The position numbers and the translations under genes were made by a program. This document shows positions 1 through 9,221 of a stretch of 64,000 nt of DNA, piece after piece. Source of the stretch: Hoylesella loescheii DSM 19665 = JCM 12249 = ATCC 15930 (GTDB taxonomy: Bacteria; Bacteroidota; Bacteroidia; Bacteroidales; Bacteroidaceae); the NCBI RefSeq assembly GCF_000378085.1, contig NZ_KB899210.1, positions 1 to 64,000 of the forward strand, written 5' to 3'. Numbering within the stretch: position 1 is the stretch's first letter; each line of letters begins with the position of its first letter. The notes under the pieces were generated by a model, which searched no databases, had not been told where the DNA came from, and saw only the letters and a list, made by a program, of their open reading frames with translations.

Positions 1-236
1 TGTGCCTTGCGCTCTTTGGCAAGCAAGGCCTGAAGCTCCTCCACTGTGGTGGGAATATTCTCTTTCTTCATCAGCTCCTGTATTGAGGACAAGTCGGGAT
101 TGCCATACTCCCGACAAAAATTGAGGAATGTGGTATAGGGCACACCGCAACTTAACGCAAAGCTGCGGGCATCCATACCGCTCGTGATGTACTTACTTAA
201 TAACAGAATTTTCTCCGTTTCATTGTACTTTACCAT
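1..236 (-). CDS. Probable insertion-sequence transposase subunit (N-terminal part only)
   Basis: Reading from the ATG at 236 down to the window edge gives about 78 codons with no stop (starts MVKYNETEKILLLSKYIT). It contains a helix-turn-helix-like stretch (SFALSCGVPYTTFLNFCREYG) followed by a charged helix, the layout of the small first ORF of IS3-like and related insertion sequences. The rest lies outside the window, so neither the family nor intactness can be judged. Just upstream, bases 264-291 read on the minus strand as TGTAGTGTACTAAATAAGTT and onward, which looks like an insertion-sequence terminal repeat. The family call is inference from general appearance. Confidence 0.5.
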   Translation of the reverse strand, partial: MVKYNETEKILLLSKYITSGMDARSFALSCGVPYTTFLNFCREYGNPDLSSIQELMKKENIPTTVEELQALLAKERKA

Positions 237-261
237 GTTTTTTTACTTTTTTTTGTTTGAG

Positions 262-293
262 GTAAAGTGTCAACTTATTTAGTACACTACACA
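262..293. repeat. Candidate insertion-sequence terminal repeat
   Basis: The segment lies 26-57 bases upstream of the transposase-like start codon. Read on the minus strand from about 291 it begins TGTAGTGTACTAAATAAG, the kind of TG-starting end found in IS3/IS481-type elements. The partner end is outside the window, so this rests on position and appearance only. Confidence 0.3.
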
Positions 294-298
294 GAGGC

Positions 299-315
299 TT
301 TTGTACGATACAAAA
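299..315. repeat. Short perfect hairpin
   Basis: TTTTGTA at 299-305 and TACAAAA at 309-315 are perfect complements around a 3-base loop. It lies between the putative insertion-sequence end and the terminator of the 919-aa gene. The rest of 316-519 shows nothing recognisable. Confidence 0.35.
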
Positions 316-517
316 ACTAAGAACAGGCTTTTTAGGTGGTTACTAGGCGGTTTGTTTGTGAAATGCACACGGAGTGTTTATGGCTGTTTCTAAAAGTTCT
401 GCATCACATTGCAATGCTACTACTTTATTGGGTTTTCTTCGATGGCTTTTTGCTTTTATCTCATCTTTCACTTTCTTCTAGAATCAGCCTTTAAGGTTGC
501 CAACAGACGGCATGGCA

Positions 518-561
518 TGAAAAAGGCCAAGGTTAAACACAAATATGTTTGAGCCTTGGCC
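518..561 (-). terminator. Rho-independent terminator of the 919-aa surface protein gene
   Basis: GGCCAAGG at 525-532 pairs perfectly with CCTTGGCC at 554-561, and inner bases (TTAAACA with TGTTTGA) extend the stem. On the minus strand the stem is followed by a run of T from 524 downward. It sits 25 bases past the stop codon of the gene at 586. Confidence 0.85.
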
Positions 562-585
562 GCTAAAAACAATTAAACCTAAATC

Positions 586-3345
586 TTATTTGACGATGAA
601 TTTCTTTCCATTACGGATGTAGATGCCACTCTTGAGCGGACGTTTCACTTCCATGCCTTGCAGGTTGTAAATCTTACCGTCTTCAACGACATTGTTTTTA
701 ATGGCATCGATACCAGTGATTGTACCTTGAGAAACCTGCTTGCCAAAGTAAGTAAGGCGGAAGTTGTCAAACACTGCCCAATCGGCGTCCACTTGTTTGT
801 CTTTGGTTACGCCGAAGGTAAGTTCACCTTCAGGGCCAACCTTAATGATGTGGGTATATACTTTATAAAGTCCGCATTCGAAATATTCGGCTGCATCCAT
901 CACATTGTCGGGTTGTTCGCCAGCATTACCAGTCCATCCGATACCAGGGCATTGGTTCATTCCTGCTGCGATAGAGGGCAGTGCAACTTCGTCGCCCTTA
1001 CCTTTGTATTCGATATAGAGCATGGCATGGCGTGCAGGGGCTGTCCCGTTGGTAACCTTTTGTTGCAACGCCTCACGGCTGCCATCGCGATAATAGCCTG
1101 TCATGTTTACCTGATAATAACCTTCGGGCAAGTTGCTTATGGTTTGGTTTACCTCGAACGATTGCAGGTAGTATGCCTCGCAAACAAGATTGGTACGTCT
1201 TCCACGGTCGATAACGCCAAGGTTGGCATCCTTAAAGTCGCCTTTACGGTCGGTATTCCAGCCTTCGAGCATTGCGGGGCGGTTGAAACCAGGACCGGTA
1301 AGCAGGTAAGTGGCGTCAATAGGACGAGTTTCGGTGGCCGTAGCGAGCAGTGCATCACGTTCGGCTTTGGTAACAAGTTTCCATTCGGCGTTGGCATTCT
1401 TGGCCACGCTAGCCTCAACAGAAACGGTGTTCCAAAACTCTTTATCCATAGCATCGTCGGCATCGGTGTTGGATTGTGGTGCAAAAGCCAGCCCTTGAGC
1501 ATGGTTGTCACCCTTCACAATGTTGTAAACGTTGGCCTTGCCAGCGATGGGAACGAACGCCCACACATCTTTTCCGGGGATATCGGTATAACCATTATAA
1601 CCAAGGTAATTACCATCTTTACCCCCCATGCGATTGATTGTGAAACCATTTCCTTCGGCTGCAACGGTGAAGAGCATACCAGGAACGTCTACGGCAGCAT
1701 GTGTATTCCAATCGGAACCACCCATAAGGAACTTCTGCGAAGCCACATTATAGAAGTAGAATTCGCCTGCACCGGCTTTGGCACCCTTGTAAATGTCGGG
1801 CATCTTGTCGGCAGCAGCAATCTTACGAGCCACGCGCAGGTCTACAAGAGCCGCCTTCATGTCGGCATCGGTCGTGGCAGTCTTGGCCACTTTCTCTGCC
1901 TTTACTGTGGCTGCGTTAAGCTGCGCGTCGTTGTTCTTATTGATGTTTTTGCAAATTTCAGTGGTTTTTGCCAAGGCTGCATAGCTTTCTGAGCAGGCAT
2001 AAACGGCATCGTAAGCCTTTTGTAAGTTAGAGGTTGCGGCGTTAATGGCCACAGGGTCGGTAGAGGTGAGGGCCTTGTTGGCAGCTGCAATGGCATCTGT
2101 GTATTGTTTATTCAATGCAGGGGCGACGGCACCTTTAAACGCTTTTGTTGTGGCAAGTATCGCTTTAAGGCCTTTCAGCGCCTCTTCTGGGGTTTGAAGT
2201 ACTTTCGAACCGAGGTATTTCAAAGAGAAATTAGAGATTACGCACCAGTCGTCTATAACGCCAGCCTCTTTTTTAACGCCAAATTTTAGCGTCCCGTCTG
2301 TAACGGTAACAGTTATTTCGGCATTTTGGTAGTTGCCTGTCCACAGTGCGCAGTTAGCCTCATGAGGCGTGTTGGGTACGTAAAGTCCACTGCTTTTTCC
2401 ACCCTCGCGTTCGGCTTGGAAGCTGAATCCCTCTTCGGGAGCTTTTTTCGCACCTGCATAAAGAGACATGATGGGGGCAGAAGTGCCGTTGGCATAGTAA
2501 ATGGCGCGAAGCTGTTCGGTCCCATTGACAAACTTGTCGGCACCATAACCGTACATCGTATAGTCGCGTGTTTGGCTTGAACCATCGCGATAATATCCGC
2601 GTACGCTGAACTTATAGGTGCCGTTGGGCAATCCGCTGATGGTTTGGTGATAATCGAAGGTTTGTGTATTCCAAAACTCTTGGATGGTATTTGCCTTTAC
2701 AATGTCCCATCCACCTTGGTAAGTAGAGTGTTCGGTATTGGGTGCAGCCGTAAAATCCAACTTGAAAGTGGTATTCTTTGTTACGAGGTCGGGTGCGTCA
2801 ATAAGCCACGATACGTCTACTGGATTGGTGGCAGAAGCCTTCGCCTTTGCATCGGCAATACGCTCTTCTCGAGTAACGAGCTGCCAAACACTGTTCTTTT
2901 CTTTGTCTAGGGTGAGCAGATTGTTGTCTGCCCCTAGCACCAGCGCATCGCATTCTAGCCAATATCCGTGTATGGATTGGGCGTTGTCGGCCGGAGACAT
3001 TTCCCATGCGCCAACGTTAGCGGCAGGCATATCCCAGTAAAGTAGGCCGGCATCGCCAATTTTATTTGATACGCCATTACCTCCGCGGAAGGTAGAACGC
3101 AGTTTAAATGTCTTTGGTCCAGTATTTTCTAGTTTAATGGGTAAGCCTCGTGTGCCCACGTTAACGGCAGTAGCCCATCCGTCTTTCACGGTGTTGTTGT
3201 TTTGAAGCCACAAGCCCGTGGCGACATTGTAGAGGTAAAATTCCCCTCCATTGCCGACAGCATGTCCTGGCCAAGGCGTGGTTTGGGCGTTGAGTAGGGT
3301 TGCACTCAACAGTCCTAGCCCCAATGATAGTACTTGCTTTTTCAT
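586..3345 (-). CDS. Large secreted protein with duplicated lectin-like halves and a C-terminal sorting tail
   Basis: 919 aa. A signal peptide (MKKQVLSLGLGLLSATLLNAQ) is followed by two copies of a three-part module. The repeated parts are a ligand-binding-like block (NGGEFYLYNVATGLWLQ, residues ~32-105; GAGEFYFYNVASQKFLMGG, ~525-600), a beta-sandwich block (TISGLPNGTYKFSVRGYYRDG; TISNLPEGYYQVNMTGYYRDG), and a closing block (GTLKFGVKK...DDWCVISNF; GELTFGVTK...DADWAVFDNF). Between the copies lies an Ala-rich helical region (~385-515) like FIVAR spacers. The end (IYNLQGMEV...SGIYIRNGKKFIVK) matches the tail seen on Prevotella proteins thought to use type IX secretion. No catalytic motif was recognised. 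An adhesin or glycan-binding surface protein is the likely role, by inference. It is divergent from the carbohydrate locus. Confidence 0.85.
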   Translation of the reverse strand: MKKQVLSLGLGLLSATLLNAQTTPWPGHAVGNGGEFYLYNVATGLWLQNNNTVKDGWATAVNVGTRGLPIKLENTGPKTFKLRSTFRGGNGVSNKIGDAGLLYWDMPAANVGAWEMSPADNAQSIHGYWLECDALVLGADNNLLTLDKEKNSVWQLVTREERIADAKAKASATNPVDVSWLIDAPDLVTKNTTFKLDFTAAPNTEHSTYQGGWDIVKANTIQEFWNTQTFDYHQTISGLPNGTYKFSVRGYYRDGSSQTRDYTMYGYGADKFVNGTEQLRAIYYANGTSAPIMSLYAGAKKAPEEGFSFQAEREGGKSSGLYVPNTPHEANCALWTGNYQNAEITVTVTDGTLKFGVKKEAGVIDDWCVISNFSLKYLGSKVLQTPEEALKGLKAILATTKAFKGAVAPALNKQYTDAIAAANKALTSTDPVAINAATSNLQKAYDAVYACSESYAALAKTTEICKNINKNNDAQLNAATVKAEKVAKTATTDADMKAALVDLRVARKIAAADKMPDIYKGAKAGAGEFYFYNVASQKFLMGGSDWNTHAAVDVPGMLFTVAAEGNGFTINRMGGKDGNYLGYNGYTDIPGKDVWAFVPIAGKANVYNIVKGDNHAQGLAFAPQSNTDADDAMDKEFWNTVSVEASVAKNANAEWKLVTKAERDALLATATETRPIDATYLLTGPGFNRPAMLEGWNTDRKGDFKDANLGVIDRGRRTNLVCEAYYLQSFEVNQTISNLPEGYYQVNMTGYYRDGSREALQQKVTNGTAPARHAMLYIEYKGKGDEVALPSIAAGMNQCPGIGWTGNAGEQPDNVMDAAEYFECGLYKVYTHIIKVGPEGELTFGVTKDKQVDADWAVFDNFRLTYFGKQVSQGTITGIDAIKNNVVEDGKIYNLQGMEVKRPLKSGIYIRNGKKFIVK

Positions 3346-3487
3346 AAATTGTTTTTAGTTAAAATGATTATTCTATATTCGTTAAGGTTTCGGCATATAT
3401 CATCAAGAGATACAACCCTGAATGGGTTTGGGTGCTTACACCATATTATATATAAGCTTGAATTATTCGTTGTTGATTGTTACGCTG

Positions 3488-3495
3488 CAAAGATA
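3488..3495 (-). promoter_or_regulatory. Candidate -7 element for the 919-aa gene
   Basis: CAAAGATA on the plus strand reads TATCTTTG on the minus strand, matching the Bacteroidetes -7 form TAnnTTTG. It implies a leader of about 135 bases. A good -33 TTTG is not visible at the right distance. Confidence 0.4.
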
Positions 3496-3622
3496 GACTT
3501 TATTTTGAGTATCGATGTGTAAAATCCATTCAGAGTATAGCAAAAAAGAACCAGCAAGGCATGTTGGTCCGATTTTGTTATTTTTTGGAATAATAGTCGT
3601 ACCGTTATCTAGAAGGGACGAG

Positions 3623-3630
3623 TAATTTTG
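3623..3630 (+). promoter_or_regulatory. Candidate -7 element for the glutaminase-A-like gene
   Basis: TAATTTTG fits TAnnTTTG and lies 53 bases upstream of the ATG at 3683. A matching TTTG 19-22 bases upstream is not seen. The 3346-3682 intergenic space holds no gene, only this element and the divergent one at 3488. Confidence 0.4.
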
Positions 3631-3682
3631 CAACGTAATCTGAAAATTATGTTTAAACCAATACCATAGTATTTTGTTTGAT

Positions 3683-6394
3683 ATGAAAAAGCTATTACTC
3701 TGTTTGGTTGGTATGGCGAATGTGCTGACAGTAGAAGCGCAGGTAGGTTCGTTTTTCGAGCCTTATCGGCGTACAAGCCTTCGTCTACCATCTGTTCCCT
3801 TGATAGTGAACGACCCCTATTTCTCCATTTGGTCGGCACATAATAATCTGTACGATGGCGCCACATGCCATTGGACAGGGCAAAGGAAGGCCATTGACGG
3901 CTTGTTGCGCGTTGACGGAACGACCTACCGATTTATGGGAAAGGATAAGGGCCGACTACTGAAACCCGTGGCGCCAATGGCCGACATGGGAGCGTGGAAA
4001 GCAAAGGTTAGCTACACGAAACCTGCTGCAAATTGGGCGCAACGCGACCTTAATGACAGCAAATGGCAAACACAACAGGCGGCGTTTGGTAGCCCCAAAG
4101 AGTACCCTAACATACGTACGGCTTGGACGGACACCAATTCAGACATCTATATACGTAGACATGTGACATTGACGAAAGAAGATTTGGCCCGCGACTTGTG
4201 GCTGATTTTTTCGCACGACGATAAATGTGAGGTTTACATAAATGGTGTTTTGGCAACCGAAACGGGCGAAACGTGGGTACAAAACGAGGAGTTGATGTTG
4301 CCTACTAACGTAAAACAGAGCTTGCGTGTTGGCGACAACGTTATCGCGTACCATGTTCATAACACCACAGGCGGAGCTAATGCCGACATCGGACTGTTTG
4401 CCAACGTGAAGGAAAGCCATAATAACATACGTAATGCCGTACAAACCAGCTGCGACGTTATGGCGACCAACACTTACTATACGTTTCGATGTGGGGGTGT
4501 AGACCTACGTTTGGTTTTCACCGCACCTATGTTTCTTGACGACCTGAACCTGCTTTCTACGCCCATTAACTACATATCTTATCAGGTTCGCGCCAACGAC
4601 AAGCGGAAACACGACGTACAGATATTCTTTGGGACAACACCCGAATTAGCGGTGATAAAAAACACCCAACCAACGATTTCGCGCATACAAAACGTGAACA
4701 ATATTGATTATGTTCGCACGGGAAGCGTAGAACAGAACGTGTTGGGGAAATCGGGTGACATCATTTGCATCGATTGGGGCTATCTAATGATACCCAATGT
4801 GAACGGAAACGTAACCATGGCCGACCAAAATGCCGTGGAAAGCCAATTCGTTAGTAAGGGAACACTAGCTCAACGCGATGCGCTACGTATCAGGAGCAAT
4901 AACGAAAGTGAGATGCCCATGTTGGGTTACTTGCACAACTTTGGGCTGACGGAGTGTGATTCCAGCTATATGATGATTGGATATGATGAAGTTCAGGATG
5001 TGCAATTCCTAGGAACGCGCTACAAAGCCTATTGGGCGAAAGACGGACAGCAGCTTACAGACGCTTTCGAGAGCTTCCGTGATAATTATAAAACTTACAT
5101 GCAGCGCGCCCGCAGATGGGACAAGATTATCTACGACGATGCCTTGGCAGCAGGAAACAAGAAGTATGCCGAGACCTTAGCAGCCTCTTATCGCCAAACT
5201 TTGGCTGCCCATAAACTGTTTATGGATAAGGATGGCGACCTGATGTACTTCTCGAAAGAGAACAGTTCGGGTGGATTTATCAATACCGTAGACGTTACTT
5301 ACCCTGCCGCACCACTGTTTTTTACCTATAACACACAGTTGGAGAAAGGCGCTTTAGAGGGTGTATTCAAGTATTGTGCAGACAGTTCGCGCTGGGGATT
5401 TCATTTTCCTGCACACGATTTGGGCTTCTATCCCATTGCCGACAAGCAGACGTATGCCTCTTGTTTCCCTGGTGCTAACGGCGATTTTGGCAAGAACATG
5501 CCTGTGGAAGAGGCGGGAAATATGGTTATTCTCACGGCAATGACCTGTCTAAGAGAGGGAAAAGCCGACTTTGCCAAGAAGTATTGGGACTTGCTTACCA
5601 TGTGGACAAACTATTTGGTAGCTAATGGACAAGACCCTGCCAACCAACTTTGCACCGATGATTTTGCAGGACACTTAGCCCACAACGTAAACCTTTCCGT
5701 AAAGGCCATTATGGGAATTGCCGGCTATGCACTGATGGCACAGATGCAAGGAGAGAACGCCACATACCGCACTTATATGGATAAGGCGCGCCAAATGGCT
5801 GCAACGTTGGAACGAACGGCTAACGATGGCGACCATTACCGATTGGCTTACGACCGCAGTGGCACGTGGAGCATGAAGTATAATATGTTGTGGGATAAGA
5901 TGTGGGGGCTTAATCTCTTCTCCAAACAAATGAAACAGAAAGAGTACAGCTATTATCTTACTAAGGCAGAGCCGTATGGCATACCTTTGGATAATCGCGA
6001 AAGATATACGAAATCAGACTGGGAGATGTGGACTGCATGTTTGGCTGAGAATCAGGAGGGCTTTGCACGCATTGCCGACCTAGTGTGGGAATTCGCCAAC
6101 AAAACAAAGAACCGAGTGCCGTTTAGCGATTGGTATTGGGTGAATAGTGGCGACTACCAGATATTCCAAGGTCGCTCTGTACTTGGCGGACATTGGATGA
6201 AGGTGCTGATGGACAACTTCTTGAAGAATAAGAAGTTTTCGACAGACATAGAGAATGTAACGCAAACGCCCGACACCTCTAAAAATGAAATGAGCCGATA
6301 CGATGTAGACGGACGACGACTGTCTACCCCGAAGCGGGGAATAAACGTTGTTCGCTACAAAGATAAGACTGTGAAGAAGGTGGTGGTGAGGTGA
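3683..6394 (+). CDS. Glutaminase-A-like secreted protein (DUF5127/DUF4965/DUF1793 type)
   Basis: 903 aa from the ATG at 3683. An upstream TTG at 3674 would be in frame but only delays the signal peptide MKKLLLCLVGMANVLTVEAQ. The N-terminal part (RLPSVPLIVNDPYFSIW, then CHWTGQRKAIDGLLRVDG) and the C-terminal helical part (ANQLCTDDFAGHLAHNVNLSVKAI, GIPLDNRERYTKSDWEMWTA) are typical of the fungal GtaA / bacterial DUF4965-DUF1793 family. Between them, at about residues 105-240, sits a jelly-roll-like insert (YINGVLATETGETW, NVIAYHVHNTTGG) like those in sugar-binding modules. The tail YDVDGRRL...GINVVRYKDKTVKKVVVR resembles Prevotella sorting tails. Family members occur in Bacteroidetes glycan-utilisation loci; the true substrate is unclear, and glutaminase activity should not be assumed. 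Confidence 0.85.
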   Translation: MKKLLLCLVGMANVLTVEAQVGSFFEPYRRTSLRLPSVPLIVNDPYFSIWSAHNNLYDGATCHWTGQRKAIDGLLRVDGTTYRFMGKDKGRLLKPVAPMADMGAWKAKVSYTKPAANWAQRDLNDSKWQTQQAAFGSPKEYPNIRTAWTDTNSDIYIRRHVTLTKEDLARDLWLIFSHDDKCEVYINGVLATETGETWVQNEELMLPTNVKQSLRVGDNVIAYHVHNTTGGANADIGLFANVKESHNNIRNAVQTSCDVMATNTYYTFRCGGVDLRLVFTAPMFLDDLNLLSTPINYISYQVRANDKRKHDVQIFFGTTPELAVIKNTQPTISRIQNVNNIDYVRTGSVEQNVLGKSGDIICIDWGYLMIPNVNGNVTMADQNAVESQFVSKGTLAQRDALRIRSNNESEMPMLGYLHNFGLTECDSSYMMIGYDEVQDVQFLGTRYKAYWAKDGQQLTDAFESFRDNYKTYMQRARRWDKIIYDDALAAGNKKYAETLAASYRQTLAAHKLFMDKDGDLMYFSKENSSGGFINTVDVTYPAAPLFFTYNTQLEKGALEGVFKYCADSSRWGFHFPAHDLGFYPIADKQTYASCFPGANGDFGKNMPVEEAGNMVILTAMTCLREGKADFAKKYWDLLTMWTNYLVANGQDPANQLCTDDFAGHLAHNVNLSVKAIMGIAGYALMAQMQGENATYRTYMDKARQMAATLERTANDGDHYRLAYDRSGTWSMKYNMLWDKMWGLNLFSKQMKQKEYSYYLTKAEPYGIPLDNRERYTKSDWEMWTACLAENQEGFARIADLVWEFANKTKNRVPFSDWYWVNSGDYQIFQGRSVLGGHWMKVLMDNFLKNKKFSTDIENVTQTPDTSKNEMSRYDVDGRRLSTPKRGINVVRYKDKTVKKVVVR

Positions 6395-6399
6395 GTTTC

Positions 6400-6575
6400 T
6401 GAACCTTTAAGTTTTTAAGTTGATGAGTTTTTGAGTATTTAAGCTCTCAATACCCATAACTATAACTCACAAATTCACAAGCTTATGAGTTCATAAACTT
6501 ATAAATTCACGAACTTATAAACTCACAAGCTCATCAACTTACAAACTTATAAACTCACCAACTCACGAAGATTTC
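6400..6575. repeat. Degenerate AACTTATAAACTCAC-type repeat tract
   Basis: The gap between the GtaA-like gene and the GH43 gene is filled with short variants of AACTTATAAACTC and ACAAGCTCATCAACTT. The first part (AAGTTTTTAAGTTGATGAG) runs in the opposite sense, so the tract could fold on itself. Similar tracts recur at 52.97-53.1, 57.83-57.9, 60.38-60.59 and 61.46-61.54 kb. Confidence 0.6.
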
Positions 6576-6605
6576 AATGTAGCTAAAAGTTGATAACCCC
6601 TATTT

Positions 6606-7892
6606 ATGAGAATAATCGCAATAAAAAGAATAACCCTTGTTGCCAATCTGCTGATGTTGATCACAGCTGTTCGTGCACAATATACTAACCCCGTCTTAAA
6701 CAAAGACATGCCCGACCCAAGCGTTGTACGCGCACCCGATGGCCAATTCTATGTTTATGCCACAGAGGGCGGTGGACTGTGTGTTCCTATTTATAAGTCG
6801 CGCGATCTCGCCACGCGATGGCGATTTGCGGGTTCGGCCTTCAATAGCTCAACTCGTCCCACTTTTATAAAAGGTGGAAACATCTGGGCTCCCGACATCA
6901 ATTACATCAATGGACAATTTGTTCTTTATTATTCGATGGCCGAATGGGGAAAAGAATGGAACTGCGGCATCGGTGTAGCCACGTCTTCTTCGCCTCGTGG
7001 AGGGTTTGTTGACAAGGGAAAACTCTTTACCAGCACCGAGATAGGCGTGCAAAACAGCATCGATCCTTGTTTCTTTCAAGACGATGACGGCAAGAAGTAC
7101 CTTTTTTGGGGTAGCTTTCGCGGTGTGTGGGGCATAGAATTATCTGCCGATGGACTGGCTTTAAAGGCTGGGGCAGAGAAGTTTCAGATTGGTCCGAACC
7201 ATAATTGGATGCACCATGGCACAGAAGCTACGATGATTGTGAAGCATGATGGATACTATTATTTTATGGGATCTTTGGGCAATTGTTGCGAAGGAGCCAA
7301 TAGCACCTATAGGGTTGTTGTGTCGAGAAGCAAAGAATTACGTGGCCCATACGTTAATAAGCGTGGTAAGAAGATAATGGATGTGGGCGGTTCGTACGAA
7401 AGTGTGCTGTCGGGCAACGAGCTCGTGGCAGGTCCTGGCCATTGTTCGCAACTGATAATTGACGATAACGGCGATTATTGGATGCTCTATCATGGGTTTG
7501 ATAAGAAGGATATTGATGCTGGTAGGAAACTTTTCGTGGACAAGGTGCTATGGGATAGCGATGGCTGGCCTTATATAGAAGGCAAACATCCGTCGAAGGG
7601 TGGGGCGACACCTTTCTTTAAAGACGATACATCTAGCGGCATTGCCGATATCGATGCTACGCCGGATACCTACACCATTGCCTGTGGCGGTGACAATTAT
7701 TATCAGATTTCAAGCCCCGATAACTCCGTCTTTATTTGGGAGCTCTACGCGATGAGCGGCGAAAAGATAAAAGCAGGCAGAGCCATAAACACGCAAGACC
7801 TATGGCTGAACGATGTGCCTATGGGCATATATATGATAAAGGTGCGGGGAAATAGTGGCAGCATTAATCAAAAAATCGTAAAGGTTCAGTAG
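6606..7892 (+). CDS. Glycoside hydrolase family 43, secreted, with sorting tail
   Basis: 428 aa. A signal peptide ends near AVRAQ (residue 25). The three GH43 acidic residues are visible: the general base in MPDPSVV (D37), the pKa-modulating Asp in NSIDPCF (D153) and the general acid in HGTEATM (E207). Other family landmarks are GNIWAPDINY and KKYLFWGSF. The last 60 residues (WELYAMSGEKIKAG...GIYMIKVRGNSG...QKIVKVQ) form a type-IX-secretion-style sorting domain. GH43 enzymes mostly act on arabinan, arabinoxylan or related arabinose/xylose linkages; the exact linkage cannot be read here. It is closely related to the GH43 half of the 16.9 kb fusion protein (shared CCEGAxSTYRVxVxRSK block), so one is probably a duplicate of the other. 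Confidence 0.9.
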   Translation: MRIIAIKRITLVANLLMLITAVRAQYTNPVLNKDMPDPSVVRAPDGQFYVYATEGGGLCVPIYKSRDLATRWRFAGSAFNSSTRPTFIKGGNIWAPDINYINGQFVLYYSMAEWGKEWNCGIGVATSSSPRGGFVDKGKLFTSTEIGVQNSIDPCFFQDDDGKKYLFWGSFRGVWGIELSADGLALKAGAEKFQIGPNHNWMHHGTEATMIVKHDGYYYFMGSLGNCCEGANSTYRVVVSRSKELRGPYVNKRGKKIMDVGGSYESVLSGNELVAGPGHCSQLIIDDNGDYWMLYHGFDKKDIDAGRKLFVDKVLWDSDGWPYIEGKHPSKGGATPFFKDDTSSGIADIDATPDTYTIACGGDNYYQISSPDNSVFIWELYAMSGEKIKAGRAINTQDLWLNDVPMGIYMIKVRGNSGSINQKIVKVQ

Positions 7893-8033
7893 AAACATCT
7901 CTGCATCGAGGTGCATATTTTTCGCCAAACGTGTTGCAGAATCAGCCTAATTCCACGCCTCACGCATCGTATAAGATATATATTTAAGAATGTAACTAGA
8001 AACTTAAAATAATATTTATCAAAACCAAGAACA

Positions 8034-9170
8034 ATGAAAAGAGAACATCTTTTTAAACGCTGTTGTCTGAATGCAGCATTGATGATGCTGTTTGGCTGTT
8101 GCTCGATAGCGTGCAGCAAAGATGACAACAATCCCACTCCTGAGCCTCCAAAGCCCGTGGAAGTGTATCAAGACCTGAAAGTTTTCCAGCTAAACACATG
8201 GTTCGGAGCAACGCAAGTGAATAACGCCTATAATGGATTGGTAGACGTTATCAACCAAGTAGATCCAGATATCGTGTTGTTGTGCGAGTTGCGTAACGAC
8301 CTATTGTTGAAGAAAATTCCCGATGGCGACGGCGAATACACACATCGTCTGTGCCAATCGTTAAAAACAAAGCACCAAAAAGACTACTATGGTAAGAATC
8401 ATGGCACGTTTGTTGGCGTGTTGTCGAAGTACGAGATAAAGAACTTTAAGGTGCTTCCCACACCCACCGACAACTATATGATTAAGGTAACGGTGGAAGT
8501 TCGCGGACAAGAAATGACCTTCTATTCAGCACATCTCGACTATAAGCATTATGCTTGCTATCTGCCACGAGGTTATAATAGTGGTCCCGACTGGTCGAAA
8601 CTGGCCAATCCTATTACCGACAGCGAACGGATAATGAAAGACAACCGATTGAGTACGCGCGATGAGGCGATGGAAATGTTCCTCGACGATGCCCAAGGCG
8701 AGATGGATAAAGGGCGTATCGTTGTCTTAGGTGGCGACTTTAACGAACCGTCTGACCTTGATTGGCAGGCCAACACCAAGGATTTGTACAGTCATAACGG
8801 TGTAGTGGCCAATTGGGATTGCTCCGTGATGTTGAGAAAGGCAGGTTTCGTTGACACCTATCGCGAAAAATTCCCCGATCCTGTTACGCATCCTGGCTTC
8901 ACTTTCCCTGCTGATAATAAGGATGCCAGCCTAAGCCAGCTGTCTTTCTGTCCCGAATACGACGAGCGCGACCGTATCGACTTTGTGTATTATAACAAGT
9001 CGCAACCTGTTGAATTGCTGAAAGCCGAACTAGTTGGACCATCTGGCTCTATCTATTTTGGCAAGCGTGGGGTCAACGATTCGAAAGATATCTTTATAGA
9101 GCCAACAGGAACTTGGCCCACTGATCATAAAGGAAACCTTACCACGCTTAAAGTTCGCGTGAAGAAATAG
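8034..9170 (+). CDS. Endonuclease/exonuclease/phosphatase-family lipoprotein
   Basis: 378 aa. The N-terminus ends in a lipobox-like SIAC followed by a DDNN/PTPEPPKP linker, so it is probably a surface or periplasmic lipoprotein. The family's metal and catalytic motifs are all present in order: FQLNTWFG, DIVLLCELRND (Glu), FYSAHLDYKHY (His), VVLGGDFNEPSD (Asp/Asn), DRIDFVYY (Asp) and TDHKGNLTTLKV (His). The family includes DNases, sphingomyelinases and phosphodiesterases. In this carbohydrate locus it may remove a phosphate or nucleotide substituent from a glycan or act on a lipid, but the substrate is not evident. It is followed 51 bases later by the IPT/TIG gene. Confidence 0.85.
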   Translation: MKREHLFKRCCLNAALMMLFGCCSIACSKDDNNPTPEPPKPVEVYQDLKVFQLNTWFGATQVNNAYNGLVDVINQVDPDIVLLCELRNDLLLKKIPDGDGEYTHRLCQSLKTKHQKDYYGKNHGTFVGVLSKYEIKNFKVLPTPTDNYMIKVTVEVRGQEMTFYSAHLDYKHYACYLPRGYNSGPDWSKLANPITDSERIMKDNRLSTRDEAMEMFLDDAQGEMDKGRIVVLGGDFNEPSDLDWQANTKDLYSHNGVVANWDCSVMLRKAGFVDTYREKFPDPVTHPGFTFPADNKDASLSQLSFCPEYDERDRIDFVYYNKSQPVELLKAELVGPSGSIYFGKRGVNDSKDIFIEPTGTWPTDHKGNLTTLKVRVKK

Positions 9171-9221
9171 GCGCGGCATAAGATTGTAGACACATAGTTA
9201 ACATTAAGACGAAACCACAAT

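Noticed and set aside
658..1992. 444-codon open frame opposite the 919-aa gene
   Set aside because: It is the antisense of a gene with a clear signal peptide, repeats and sorting tail; its own product has no signal or motif.
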